Assembly (NCBI GenBank): GCA_030407315.1
Contig: JALQPE010000415.1
Span: 33,087 to 97,086 of the forward strand
From: Asparagopsis taxiformis
Taxonomy: Eukaryota; Rhodophyta; Florideophyceae; Bonnemaisoniales; Bonnemaisoniaceae
DNA: 64,000 nt
Reading direction: 5' to 3'
Part shown: positions 12,001-20,364 of the stretch, piece after piece
How the letters are laid out: the number at the start of each line of letters is the position of its first letter
How positions within the stretch are numbered: the first letter of the stretch is position 1
The notes under the pieces: model-generated
What the model was told of the DNA's origin: nothing
The model's database searches: none
What the model saw: only the letters and a program-made list of their open reading frames with translations
Program-made: the position numbers and the translations under genes

Positions 12001-13413
12001 CCCCTCCACCAGCCGACCATGCCACCATCGTACTCCCTCTCTCCCCGCGGCCATCCTCACACACACGTCGTGGACAAGATCATGAAGTCGTACCCCCATC
12101 ACCAGTCCCCCCTCATCTTCTTCTAGCCATACCACACTGTGCCTCGAAAACATACGCACTGCTGACAGCACATCCTCCACATCCCACAGCTTCTCAATCG
12201 CTCCTAGTGGAAGACACATCTGCTTCTCCACAACGCAAAACGATCGAAACATCTCTCCCACTCTCATCCTCTGCCCCTCCCACCCTCTCTCCAGACACTC
12301 TAGGCTCGACTGTATAGCTACATCCAGTCCCCTATGTCTACTCCCGCTTTCTGCCCCCGACAGCTGTACACTGCTCCGCCTCAGACTCTCCTCGTATTGC
12401 ACAATAGCATTCGGTCCACACACATCTCGCCGTCGACCAAACACCTCTTGCATCCCACACCCAGCAACGCTCAGTGCCAGTGGCAGTCCCGCACATACCT
12501 CAATGATGCCATCGAGTGCATCACGGTTGGCGCATGACCACGACAACACCTCGTTACCCTCGATCCCAGCATACTTGCATAGAATCGCGGTACATGTTTC
12601 CCTGCGCAAATCTTCAGGACTCACTGCAATTGACACATCATGCGTCGGTACTCGCCCAATCGCCTCATTCCTCGTCGACGTCAGCACTTTGCAACTTCCT
12701 CCTCCATCAATCTCTTGCACTCCTTTGCAGGCGGTATCCACCAACGTGTACACACTGGGATCGAGATCCCACACGTCGTCAAAGATGAGGAGGAAGCGCT
12801 TCGCCGCGAGTAGGTCGATCAGCTTTTCCATCATGTTCACATGTGTATTGTCTTTTGCAGCGAGATGAGTGAATTTGGGGAGGAAATCTGGGAATGCGTC
12901 GGTGACAATCTCCGCAAGCTGGTCCAATAGCCTCTGCACCTTGGCGTCGTGGCCGAGTTCAATGAACCACACGCCGTCTGGGAACTTTTGCCAAACATCG
13001 GCGCGTCTGCCGAGGGCGCGCAGGATAGTGGTCTTGCCTGCGCCACCCATGCCGACAAGTGCTATAGCGTTTTGGTTTGGGTCGTTGGAGAGGAGGGCGA
13101 GCTTGGCCTTGCTTTCTGGAGTGCGGGAGTGTCGGGAAAAGTCGAGGACAATGTGGCGAGAGTTTCGGGGGACGTGGAAAACGGAGGGCTGTGGGGTACG
13201 TGGGGGACGTGACGGTTGGGCGGAAGATGGTGTAGGAGTCGAGTGGGGAGGCGGATGAGAGGGCTGGGACACTGGATGGGGTGAGGAAGACGGCGCGTTG
13301 AGAAGTGCTGCGGTGGAGGGAACGGGACTGGTGGTTTGGTGTGGGGCGTTAGATGGCTCGGTGGAGGACGGATTCGGGGTGGGGCTGTGCGGTTGACTCG
13401 GGAAATTTTGCAT
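9040..13413 (-). CDS. NLR-type receptor, NB-ARC - WD40 - TIR (intact)
   Basis: This is a 1457-residue STAND ATPase of the kind used as intracellular danger or pathogen sensors. Residues 1-100 are Pro/Ser-rich. NB-ARC follows: P-loop GMGGAGKTTIL (121-131), Walker B FLLIFDDVWD (207-216), LTSTRN (244-249), AGLPLALSVAG (308-318) and an MHD-like RLHDLVHD (442-449). A helical arm covers about 500-660. About ten or more WD40-like blades span 665-1195, for example GHTDSVYSVAL and ASGSEDGSVRVWD. The TIR is C-terminal (about 1254-1375): YDVFISHAG, a BB-loop-like segment, and KWTLKEL, whose Glu (about 1327) is where TIR NADases have their catalytic residue. The ATG at 13413 is the first Met in frame. 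The frame stays open further upstream only because it runs into a copia LTR. Domain order differs from plant TIR-NLRs, where TIR is N-terminal. The gene is intact; its expression may be altered by the upstream transposon. Confidence 0.9.
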   Translation of the reverse strand: MQNFPSQPHSPTPNPSSTEPSNAPHQTTSPVPSTAALLNAPSSSPHPVSQPSHPPPHSTPTPSSAQPSRPPRTPQPSVFHVPRNSRHIVLDFSRHSRTPESKAKLALLSNDPNQNAIALVGMGGAGKTTILRALGRRADVWQKFPDGVWFIELGHDAKVQRLLDQLAEIVTDAFPDFLPKFTHLAAKDNTHVNMMEKLIDLLAAKRFLLIFDDVWDLDPSVYTLVDTACKGVQEIDGGGSCKVLTSTRNEAIGRVPTHDVSIAVSPEDLRRETCTAILCKYAGIEGNEVLSWSCANRDALDGIIEVCAGLPLALSVAGCGMQEVFGRRRDVCGPNAIVQYEESLRRSSVQLSGAESGSRHRGLDVAIQSSLECLERGWEGQRMRVGEMFRSFCVVEKQMCLPLGAIEKLWDVEDVLSAVRMFSRHSVVWLEEDEGGLVMGVRLHDLVHDVCVRMAAGREGVRWWHGRLVEGYRACLRTSGGAGGDDGMETVRAGTEAEEDEWWKLKKTENDKYMREHVVRHLLGAGRITEAVQLLTDYRWIEEINKDEERSAFRKVIPEVEMLRKCLEEEDEKTESVKRIVRDLSAVVRAMELCMMPYCMKNREECTYQLFGRLRDVVSESGIVERIVDSIERYGERPWARCGPGVLESEGSWLRRVLKLENAGSCMCVGTGGEVIVGGWKGEIWVLDGGDGTVRKALVHRAGYPVVSVFFDHNTGLMYSCDLTGQVTIWKNEEKWRSMQVASGDQEWISCMQVLASLKRVVLGTRKGRLLVMDIPSGSVVQTVAAHSNQVDSLAIGGSEHVMVSASHDGTIRAWHTESFEDTGAVFEGHTDSVYSVALSTDGRLLASGSEDGSVRVWDLQSGEQLWKSPDGHHEYVKCVMFSGDGRWLYCADYTKTSVRQVSNDGRDVSLVDTRPNVSQYEVDYLCLGDGSDLFALTGDEVLVWDVRQVGNTIGSVSPFLPDVSRFSVSEDGSTMLTAKRESKLMEIRNVCDVSERIDHVISSVKISDFHWPESLAVSNDQRFVAYSHHESCVVYVVESGNGNVLHSLPDLEEWALSLASAEQDEASNSSSSGDSSSTTEGELRRGIGTLSFSADGNIISASAAANPNPDDNNRSVVLTKSISWHVQSGEALDEAQLNCDSTAMRSVETPHLVYNKEFNGRFFEYSPNVTYRQGASSSIIGTLEGSVCGAHYIADLSRLHLLIWKRGMYCIDLMTENTQLPPHNEPPPIPFLPQSHPAPPRNTGIDTETDEVYDVFISHAGPDKSTIAQILYEILVALGFKVFLDQAELRPGQNAAEKMNRAMRTAKIAVVILSPEFAARKWTLKELMCFLERYEKGGEREVVIIPVFYRLTLNDCRNEGTLFSLVDEKNESVFMKEGFLQRMAGEKEYGIGDVLKALQSLRSITGIENKNGVTNGTSEGETAGQRRFVEEIVEAIVEAKKRVDSGGGAGPSGAEV

Positions 13414-13480
13414 GGCGACGCAGGTGGGAATGGGAACGGAGAGAAGAATGTCAGTCGCGAATACGGACGGGCGGAATGGA
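13414..13480 (-). promoter_or_regulatory. Residual 5' leader of the NLR between ATG and copia
   Basis: Only 67 bp of original leader remain between the receptor ATG and the target-site duplication of the copia element. The pre-insertion promoter now lies beyond 18146, about 4.7 kb away. Transcription starting in the 3' LTR would run into the receptor, because both face the same way. Confidence 0.5.
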
Positions 13481-13485
13481 TGGAA

Positions 13486-13631
13486 TGTGAAAGAATCGAT
13501 GTTCCTTGACTTCTTTATTGTCGCGCCGATCTCGACGGCGAATATAACTAGTTGGGAGAACTGTAAGTACTGTAAGTTATTCGTTAGAGATTGGGAATGG
13601 ACGCAGGGTGGAGAGGAGAAGTTATTCGTCA
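13486..13631 (-). repeat. 3' LTR of the copia element (146 bp)
   Basis: On the element's sense strand the LTR begins TGACGAATAACTT and ends TTCTTTCACA, giving the usual TG...CA ends. Its first bases overlap the gag-pol stop codon (TGA). The purine-leaning GGGTGCGGCGAC just before it is the only polypurine-tract candidate, and GCGGCGAC also directly precedes the 3' LTR start of the older copia at 40022. The LTR contains ACGAATAACTT twice, 45 bp apart. Confidence 0.9.
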
Positions 13632-16600
13632 GTCGCCGCACCCTGTGGACAGTCCCAGTCGGAGAAGAGGAGATTTTGCTGTGAACTGGGCGGGCTTGAG
13701 TGCTTTCGTTAAAAGGTCAGCAGGGTTGTTACTGGAGGGTATATGAGTTGATGTGATAAATCCTTGCTGAACTTGTTCTCTTAGCCAATGGTACTTCACG
13801 TCGATGTGTCGTGAGTTAGGAGTGGGGAATTTTGCATTTGCTGTGCTGATGGCAGCTGTGTTGTCGATATAGAGTGGGATGGGTTTGTTGTGCTGTTCAC
13901 CAATTTCCTTGTAGAAGTTTGATACGGTCTGTAAGAGCTGGGTAGTTTGAAAGGCAGCAATGTACTCTGCGGCATGTGTAGATGTGACAACGTTTCGCTG
14001 TCGTCTGGATTGCCAGGCAATTGGAGAGCCATTAAAGAAAATAATTGAACCGGAGGTGGATCGTCTAGTGTCAGGACATGCGGCGAAATCTGAATCGGCG
14101 AAAGCTTCTAGACCTTGTTTGAGGCCACGGGGGTATGTAATGCCTAGTTCAGTTGTACCTTTGAGGTATCGCAGGACGCGAATTGCTGCTTTCCAGTGAA
14201 ATTGAGTTGGTTTTTGAGCGTAACGGCCTAAGTAGCCAACGATGAACGAAATGTCTGGGCGTGTGGAGTCGCAAAGATATCTTAATGAGCCTATTAGGCT
14301 CTTGTAGTCAAACTGTGTTGTGTCAAGGTCACCGCTGTTGGCAGGGTTGTCGGCCAGAAGCTCAGAAGCGATGGGTGACGGAAATGTTTTTGCTTGATCT
14401 TGTCCAAATCTTTCAATTAATGCTCGGATATAACTTGGCTGTGAGATGGTGATGCCATCGTTGGTGTGTGTGACTTTCCACCCAAGTAGGTGTTGTACTT
14501 GACCGAGGTCTTTCAATGAATATTTTTGTTGTAGGCGTGCTTTGACTTTGTCTGTAAGTGGGGTGTGGTTAATTATCACCAGAAAATCATCGACGGTGAT
14601 AACGAGCAGTACGAATCGGCTTGGATTCTTACGACTGTTGAGTATAAAAGAGCATGTGTCTGATGCTAACCGGGAGAACTGTGAGAGTGATAGGAAGTCT
14701 GCCAAGCCTTCTGTAAATATTTTACAGGCTTGGCGACTTCCGTACATGTTGCCAGTGAGCTTAGCAACGTGGTTAGGATATTTATGGGTGCCGTCAAAGC
14801 GGCGGGGTTGATGGATGAAGATGCTGCGATCCTCTGTGAAGAGTTCATGTAAAAATGCAGACTCTAAATCCCAGTGGAAAGTATGGTAATCATGTGCTGC
14901 CGCCAATGCGAGTGCGGAGCGGATCGCATCGCGACTGGCGACTGGGCTGGACAGGTCATGTGGATCGTAGTGTATGCCTGACTCTTGCTGGTCACCTCGA
15001 ATGGTGCAACGTACTTTGCGTAGGGTGGGTTCACCATTGTTGTCTTTCTTGAGTTTAAGTACCGTTGTGACTGGGAGGAGTTTGGTGTCTGATGGAATGT
15101 TTGATTTGGGTATGAAGGTGAGTACACCTCTAGCTTCAAGGCTATCTAATTCGTTGTTCCACGCGATTTCCCACTGAGAGGCATCTGGAGCTTGTCTAGC
15201 TTGTTTGATGTTCTTTGGTTCCGTGAATACTGTGGATGCATGAACATGATAGGATGATGGTAGCGTGGTACAAATGGGGTCGTTATGTGGATTATATACC
15301 GTGAAGTCAGCCATGCGGCATCGGCTAACTTTGTTGTTGACACGATTGTATATGAAATAGTGTCGCTCATCGCTTCGTCCAATGTAATGGACGAGTGTTG
15401 CACGGGGGTGGAGTTTGTGATGTGGGGCTGGGTCGTGAACAAATCCCTGTGTGCCAAATGGTAATAAGGTGTGCACTTCGGGGGTGCAGTTGTTCCAGAG
15501 CGCGATTGGTAATTGTCCATGGGCGGAGTGTGGTGTATGATTATATGTGTCCGCAGCAGCCATCGCCGCGTAGTCCCAAAGTGTGATTGGAAGATCAGAG
15601 GAGAGCAGTGTTGCACGGGCTGTGTTCATTATTGTGCGATTCACTCGTTCCGCGAGAGAGTTCTCCTGCGGTGTGTGCGGAACGGTTGGGTGTGTGTTTA
15701 TATTGTGTGTTCTGTAGAATTGTTGGAGTTCATGCGAGTAATACTCAAGGGCATTGTCGGATGTGATGTGCTTGATGCGATATGGCGTGTGAGCCGTGGT
15801 GTCGTTGATGTGTTGTGTTAGATGTGTCGCGGTCATGGATTTGGTTGGCATGCATCTGAGGGTCAGGAAGCGACTTCCTTCATCGAGGAATGTGATGAAG
15901 AAGCGATTGTTGGTGAGGGAGGTTTCCGGAAAAGGGTCGCACACATCAGTGTGCAGGTGGCTGCCGATCGAGTAGGAACGGTTGCGTCGCCGGAAAGGAG
16001 GTGCATGGGTTTTGCCTTTTGCGCAGCCTGAGCAGGAGAAGTCGCGAGGAGGGGAGCGTAAGAGTGAGCGAGGCATATGTGGTACCAGTTTGTGTTTTGC
16101 CATGTAATGGATCTTTTGCGGGTGGATGTGGTTCAGTTTCAAATGCCATGCGTGGTAGTCCCGAATTGTGGAAGGGAGGTCGGATTTGATGCGCGGTCTT
16201 GGCTTGGTGGATATTTTTGACTTTGGGGAAGTAGACATTTTGTGAATTTTCTTGCCTATGGACGTGATTGTCTTTGAAGGTTGTGAAATGTGTTTCTTGT
16301 GAACTGTTTTGTTGGGTATGATCGGGGTATGAGAGGGTGGGCGACCAGTGGTACTCAGTTTCGTAGTGTGCTTTCGTTTTAGTGGGAAAGGTCTTGCGGT
16401 ACGGCTAGAGGCAAGCGTTCGCGGATACTGTTTCTTGTGGCGCTTTTTTTGTCGTTTGAGCTTGAGTGGCGTGTGCAAGCGGTACAATCCGTCGCTTGAT
16501 TTAGGTATGGCTGCAATGACGTCATTCTTCGGTGGAGGGGAAGTTGGCATTTTAATGTAGGCAAATTCGTTTTGAAACAGTACGTCGTGGTTCTTGGCTA

Positions 16601-17813
16601 CTTGTCCAATGGAAAGTAGATTTGACTCGAGGTGAGGAGCTACGAGGACATCATGCGGTGGGAGCTGACTCGAACTTGTGAGAGGAAGTGAAGTGTTGCC
16701 ACGGTGCGTAGTGACGGAAGGATGGCCATCTGCACAAATTGTGGTGGAGGTGTTCACGGGGAGTCCTGGAGGTGGTGTGGTTAGATGTGTTGGGTTAGCT
16801 CCCGAGTCGAGAATATACGAGTTGGGTAGTCCATGACTTACTTCATCTGAAGATGATATGTGTGAGAGTGACAGATTGTTGTCAGTGGTGGAGCTGGAGG
16901 GGGCTGGCGGAGTCAAGCGATGAGCCTGAGAAGGTTGAGAAGAATTGTGGGATGTTAGAAAGCTCTCAAACATTTTGCGCATATTGCAATTTTCGGTAGA
17001 GTGGGTGTCTGTGCCGTGATATTTGCACCAGCGTCCGTGACGGTTGAATGGGCGTGGAATGTTGTTGGCCGGATGGAAATTATGCTGTCGGGAAGGTTTG
17101 TGGTTTCGATCATAATTGCGGCGTGGGTGGGAATGACGATGGCGTCTAGGATGTAGAGGTGGTGTTAGAGTGGGAGAGGGGCGCGCACGAAGACGGATGC
17201 TGTCATGTTTTGTCATCATTGAAATGACTTGATCAAGGGACCGTGGTTGCTTTGGGTGTAAATCCGCGTGAGCAGAGATGGTTTGTAGAAGGAGTACCCA
17301 ATCTTGCTTGTCTTCAAGACCGTCTAGCATGAATCTCAATGTGGTCTGTTCGTTTTCGATATCCGGATATGCTGCGCGGATCATGAGGATGCGGAGTTGT
17401 TTGTGTTTTTTGATGTAGTCTGAAATGGGGAGTGTGGGATCCCAGTGTATGTCGCGTGCTTTACGACGTAGATTGTCCGGTGTATGTTCCGGATTTGGGG
17501 AGGAGAGTAGGACCTGGATTTTGTTGTATAGCAAATGGATTTGGCCATTCAACTCATGGTCTGTGAAGTGTTGCATGATTTCTGGAGATAGTGTGGACAG
17601 GACCAAGAGCTGTGCTTGTGCATGTTTCTCGCGGTGTTCATTGTAAATAGTGGGATCAGCAGACTCTGGAGCGGGTTGATATAAGTAGTCGTATACTCCT
17701 TGTGATCTGGCGAAGTGATCAACTGTTATACGCCACGGGATGAAGTTGCTAAAGGTGAGTAGTGGTATTTCCAGTTGGTGTTGAATTGGGACAGTTGTCG
17801 GGATGGAAGCCAT
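13629..17813 (-). CDS. Copia Gag-Pol polyprotein, intact
   Basis: A 1394-residue polyprotein encodes everything needed for copia-type retrotransposition. The order is Gag (about 1-300), with an unusual Cys/His box WCKYHGTDTHSTENC near 263-277; aspartic protease with LDSGANPTHL near 340; integrase zinc-binding region (HLKLNH...CSGCAKG) and catalytic core with Asp in HTDVCD, Asp in ITSDNALEYY and Glu in PQENSLAERVNR; RT with FHWDLESAFLHE and TVDDFLVI in place of the more usual YVDD; and RNase H with ADSDFAACPDTRRSTSG, AAEYIA and YIDNTAA. Order protease-integrase-RT-RNase H defines copia. The start is the ATG at 17813, about 230 bp inside the 5' LTR. No stop or frameshift is present, so the copy may still be competent. 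Gag and Pol share one frame, with no visible frameshift signal. Confidence 0.95.
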   Translation of the reverse strand: MASIPTTVPIQHQLEIPLLTFSNFIPWRITVDHFARSQGVYDYLYQPAPESADPTIYNEHREKHAQAQLLVLSTLSPEIMQHFTDHELNGQIHLLYNKIQVLLSSPNPEHTPDNLRRKARDIHWDPTLPISDYIKKHKQLRILMIRAAYPDIENEQTTLRFMLDGLEDKQDWVLLLQTISAHADLHPKQPRSLDQVISMMTKHDSIRLRARPSPTLTPPLHPRRHRHSHPRRNYDRNHKPSRQHNFHPANNIPRPFNRHGRWCKYHGTDTHSTENCNMRKMFESFLTSHNSSQPSQAHRLTPPAPSSSTTDNNLSLSHISSSDEVSHGLPNSYILDSGANPTHLTTPPPGLPVNTSTTICADGHPSVTTHRGNTSLPLTSSSQLPPHDVLVAPHLESNLLSIGQVAKNHDVLFQNEFAYIKMPTSPPPKNDVIAAIPKSSDGLYRLHTPLKLKRQKKRHKKQYPRTLASSRTARPFPLKRKHTTKLSTTGRPPSHTPIIPNKTVHKKHISQPSKTITSIGKKIHKMSTSPKSKISTKPRPRIKSDLPSTIRDYHAWHLKLNHIHPQKIHYMAKHKLVPHMPRSLLRSPPRDFSCSGCAKGKTHAPPFRRRNRSYSIGSHLHTDVCDPFPETSLTNNRFFITFLDEGSRFLTLRCMPTKSMTATHLTQHINDTTAHTPYRIKHITSDNALEYYSHELQQFYRTHNINTHPTVPHTPQENSLAERVNRTIMNTARATLLSSDLPITLWDYAAMAAADTYNHTPHSAHGQLPIALWNNCTPEVHTLLPFGTQGFVHDPAPHHKLHPRATLVHYIGRSDERHYFIYNRVNNKVSRCRMADFTVYNPHNDPICTTLPSSYHVHASTVFTEPKNIKQARQAPDASQWEIAWNNELDSLEARGVLTFIPKSNIPSDTKLLPVTTVLKLKKDNNGEPTLRKVRCTIRGDQQESGIHYDPHDLSSPVASRDAIRSALALAAAHDYHTFHWDLESAFLHELFTEDRSIFIHQPRRFDGTHKYPNHVAKLTGNMYGSRQACKIFTEGLADFLSLSQFSRLASDTCSFILNSRKNPSRFVLLVITVDDFLVIINHTPLTDKVKARLQQKYSLKDLGQVQHLLGWKVTHTNDGITISQPSYIRALIERFGQDQAKTFPSPIASELLADNPANSGDLDTTQFDYKSLIGSLRYLCDSTRPDISFIVGYLGRYAQKPTQFHWKAAIRVLRYLKGTTELGITYPRGLKQGLEAFADSDFAACPDTRRSTSGSIIFFNGSPIAWQSRRQRNVVTSTHAAEYIAAFQTTQLLQTVSNFYKEIGEQHNKPIPLYIDNTAAISTANAKFPTPNSRHIDVKYHWLREQVQQGFITSTHIPSSNNPADLLTKALKPAQFTAKSPLLRLGLSTGCGD

Positions 17814-18022
17814 AGTGAATGGACGCTGAGTTGCGTATGTGGTAGGTTGAGTCGATGCCGTGATGATTGATCAGGGGCAGATAGTGACCGTGCTTTTTGA
17901 GCAGAGGGTGTAATCAGATCGCGCTTTTGGGCGGTGATGTACGCTGTCGCCGGATTCGTTGAGCGGCGCAGGGAATGTTGTGAAAGATGGTGGAGGAGGA
18001 GGGCGGGATGGAGAAAGGTTAA

Positions 18023-18040
18023 CGTATTGGGCTCATAACC
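18023..18040 (-). other. Primer-binding site, initiator tRNA-Met half
   Basis: Directly inside the 5' LTR the sense strand reads GGTTATGAGCCCAATACG. Its complement, ending GGGCTCATAACC, looks like the anticodon arm of initiator tRNA-Met rather than its 3' end. Drosophila copia is known to prime from a tRNA-iMet 5' fragment ending at this point. I infer the same half-tRNA priming here. Confidence 0.75.
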
Positions 18041-18141
18041 TGTGAAAGAATCGATGTTCCTTGACTTCTTTATTGTCGCGCCGATCTCGACGGCGAATAT
18101 AACTAGTTGGGAGAACTGTAAGTACTGTAAGTTATTCGTCA
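18041..18141 (-). repeat. 5' LTR of the copia element (101 bp)
   Basis: This matches the 3' LTR without mismatch except for the loss of 45 bp. The loss removes one of the two ACGAATAACTT repeats and the DNA between them. The outer flank carries TGGAA, matching the flank of the 3' LTR. Confidence 0.92.
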
Positions 18142-18146
18142 TGGAA

Positions 18147-20364
18147 AGCGTGGTCGGAGAGGGATTGACGGGTGTGTGAGCGGGAGGCGGTGAACGGTGA
18201 ACGGACGGGTTTATGGGTTTCTGCGCAGGTTGGCAAAGCGTAAACAACGGACGGACGGATGAATGAATGAATGCGGAGGGTTGGAGCGATAATCGCAGAG
18301 CGGACTCGACTCGGCGCTGTTCTGTACCGTATCAATTGTTTCAGTTCCCCGAACAGTCGGCACGGCACAGCTCGGTATGGCTCAGTTCAGCTGCGGAGGC
18401 GATGACAACAATGCAAACACAGATGATGTTTGGTCAAATTGAAATTATTGATATTGTTGTTGTTGGCCGTGCGCTGTGTCGCTGCCAACTCGGCATCAGT
18501 CGGCGGTGGTCTACCACAACTAACTCGTATTGTACACAATGGACAAACTACTTTGGAGGAGTGGTGCTCATTCAAGGTTATTGGCGGGTGCACGGGGTGT
18601 GACGGGTGGCCATAGCTGAGGATAAACAGTTCTATGTCTGAGTTTACACTAACGCCGAGACGCAGGCTGTGAGCTCAGCGGAGCTGATTGGCAAGAGCGG
18701 AGGGTATGGCAATCCAGAGAAATGGTGATGATGATGATGGTGTACATCCTACCATGGAAAGTAGGAGAAATTGGCATTGGTTGTAGACTTTTAGAATCTC
18801 AGCTATCTATCGCGATGAAAGGAGGTCTGTTCCAGGCTTGGGGAATAGTGCAAGCACTTTCCGTGCCTCCGATCGAGTTTGACAACGCCTCTGGCAGCGA
18901 ATCACAGCAAGAAAAATTGGCTGATACGAGATGTTGCATATTGTCTCCGCCAGTTGGGGGTCGAGAAAAGAAATGGTGCCTTGTTGGCTTCGAATATACT
19001 CGTGCATTTGGGGGAGGACGAGGCGTTCGACGTTTATCTGCAAAACTGGCGGTAGGGGAAAATATCTCTACCCCGATTCAAGCGCCCTAATGACGCCAAT
19101 ACAACATGTTGTGTGTCGTCCACGTGTCCATATCCTGTTAGCGGACACTACACATATTCTATTCCTATTCGGCGTGTCTCAAGTGCCATACAGAAAGTAC
19201 ACCCGGACCACGGTTCGTGTACACTGTGTCATGCCATGGTGTATCATTCGTACACTACCGCCAAATGCAGCGCATAGTGTACTCGTTTGAACCAACTGTT
19301 GCACCCGCGCGGGGGCAATAGCAAGGGTTAACTGCCGATCCGGCACCGCCCTCACCAAGTTCAGACAACACTACCACTAGTCGAGCTCAAGTCGTCCAGT
19401 GCGTAGCCACTTTCCGATTGTTCCAAACACGAAACAGGCGTTGGCAATGACGCCAAATCCTCTCTAATCGCAACCTAAACATGCTGCCATGTTGCGCTCG
19501 ATGACTGCATTCACAGCGCCCCCTCCGTATGCAGCATCCATCACCTGATCAACTCGCAGTCCACAGCTGAACAGAACTAATACCCCCTGATTCCGCTCGC
19601 AAATTCTATCGCACGCCGTTGTGCAAGAGTTCTGGAGGAGGGAACTATTCTTCAACCTGTGACTGCACGAGCGTACAGACACATTGTTTGCGTTCGGCCC
19701 GTGCGTCCGACGCAGGCTGTGAGGCGGTAGGAAATGGATTTTTGTGGAATATCATGCAGCAATAGCTTTGTTCTTCCCATGCGTCGTCTACGACCTGCGT
19801 TGCGCTCGTCCTCTTCGATATTCCAAGTCCATCGTTGATCCATTTGGTGACTACAATTGCGGAACAGATTTAAGGTCTCTGCATGCGAACCGATCTGAAT
19901 TACTAATTTAGTTGACAAGCATCTCTTGTCTGTGTCGTTTGTATGTATAAAGGTGCTTTGACCGACATAACGCTCCACATGCCACCCCTTCGCTTGCGCC
20001 AGCTGCCGTTGTGTGCACACCTGTTCCATCAGCGAGCAGAAATCCGACCAAGAATCGCTACTGACAACTTGAAGACCAGTGTATTTCTCGCGTGCAATGT
20101 TCTGTTGCGCGTTCTCAGTCGCTCTACACGACGATGAGGCCGGCTGGTGCAGCAGGCCATTGCACACTCTACCCTCCCCCGCAACGTGACACTTTCTCCA
20201 ATCTGTGCACCGCATACTTCTCGATGCCTTCCACGACTTGCGCCCACCACCAGTTGTCACTGCACAATAATAAATTTATTCGAGGGGTGCTTCAACGGAT
20301 CAGCAGTTGCACTGGTTTATGGCTACATCCTGGCCTCCACATTTGTGTTCTAACAACAATGTGT
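18147..20364. other. Displaced NLR 5' flank and intergenic DNA
   Basis: The start of this stretch was contiguous with 13480 before the copia insertion, so it should contain the original promoter of the intact NLR. I see no certain core-promoter element. Farther along there are only short frames in both directions, none with a recognisable domain. A short GAT microsatellite lies near 18725. Confidence 0.5.

Larger units (their letters stand above)
13486..18141 (-). mobile_element. Complete young Ty1/copia retrotransposon
   Basis: A 4.66-kb element on the minus strand with both LTRs, a primer-binding site, one intact gag-pol frame and a perfect 5-bp target duplication TGGAA (13481-13485 and 18142-18146, plus strand). 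The LTRs are identical where they align; their only difference is a 45-bp length change. Identical LTRs and an unbroken frame argue for recent insertion. It lies 72 bp upstream of, and in the same orientation as, the NLR start codon. Confidence 0.95.

Noticed and set aside
13414..13641. Longer N-terminus for the intact NLR reading into the copia LTR
   Set aside because: The extra 76 codons are LTR and leader sequence with no in-frame ATG; the same peptide is encoded by the 5' LTR at 18.1 kb.
17726..18247. 173-codon minus frame across the 5' LTR
   Set aside because: It is LTR and leader sequence in the NLR-like phase and contains no domain; the gag-pol start at 17813 explains the region.
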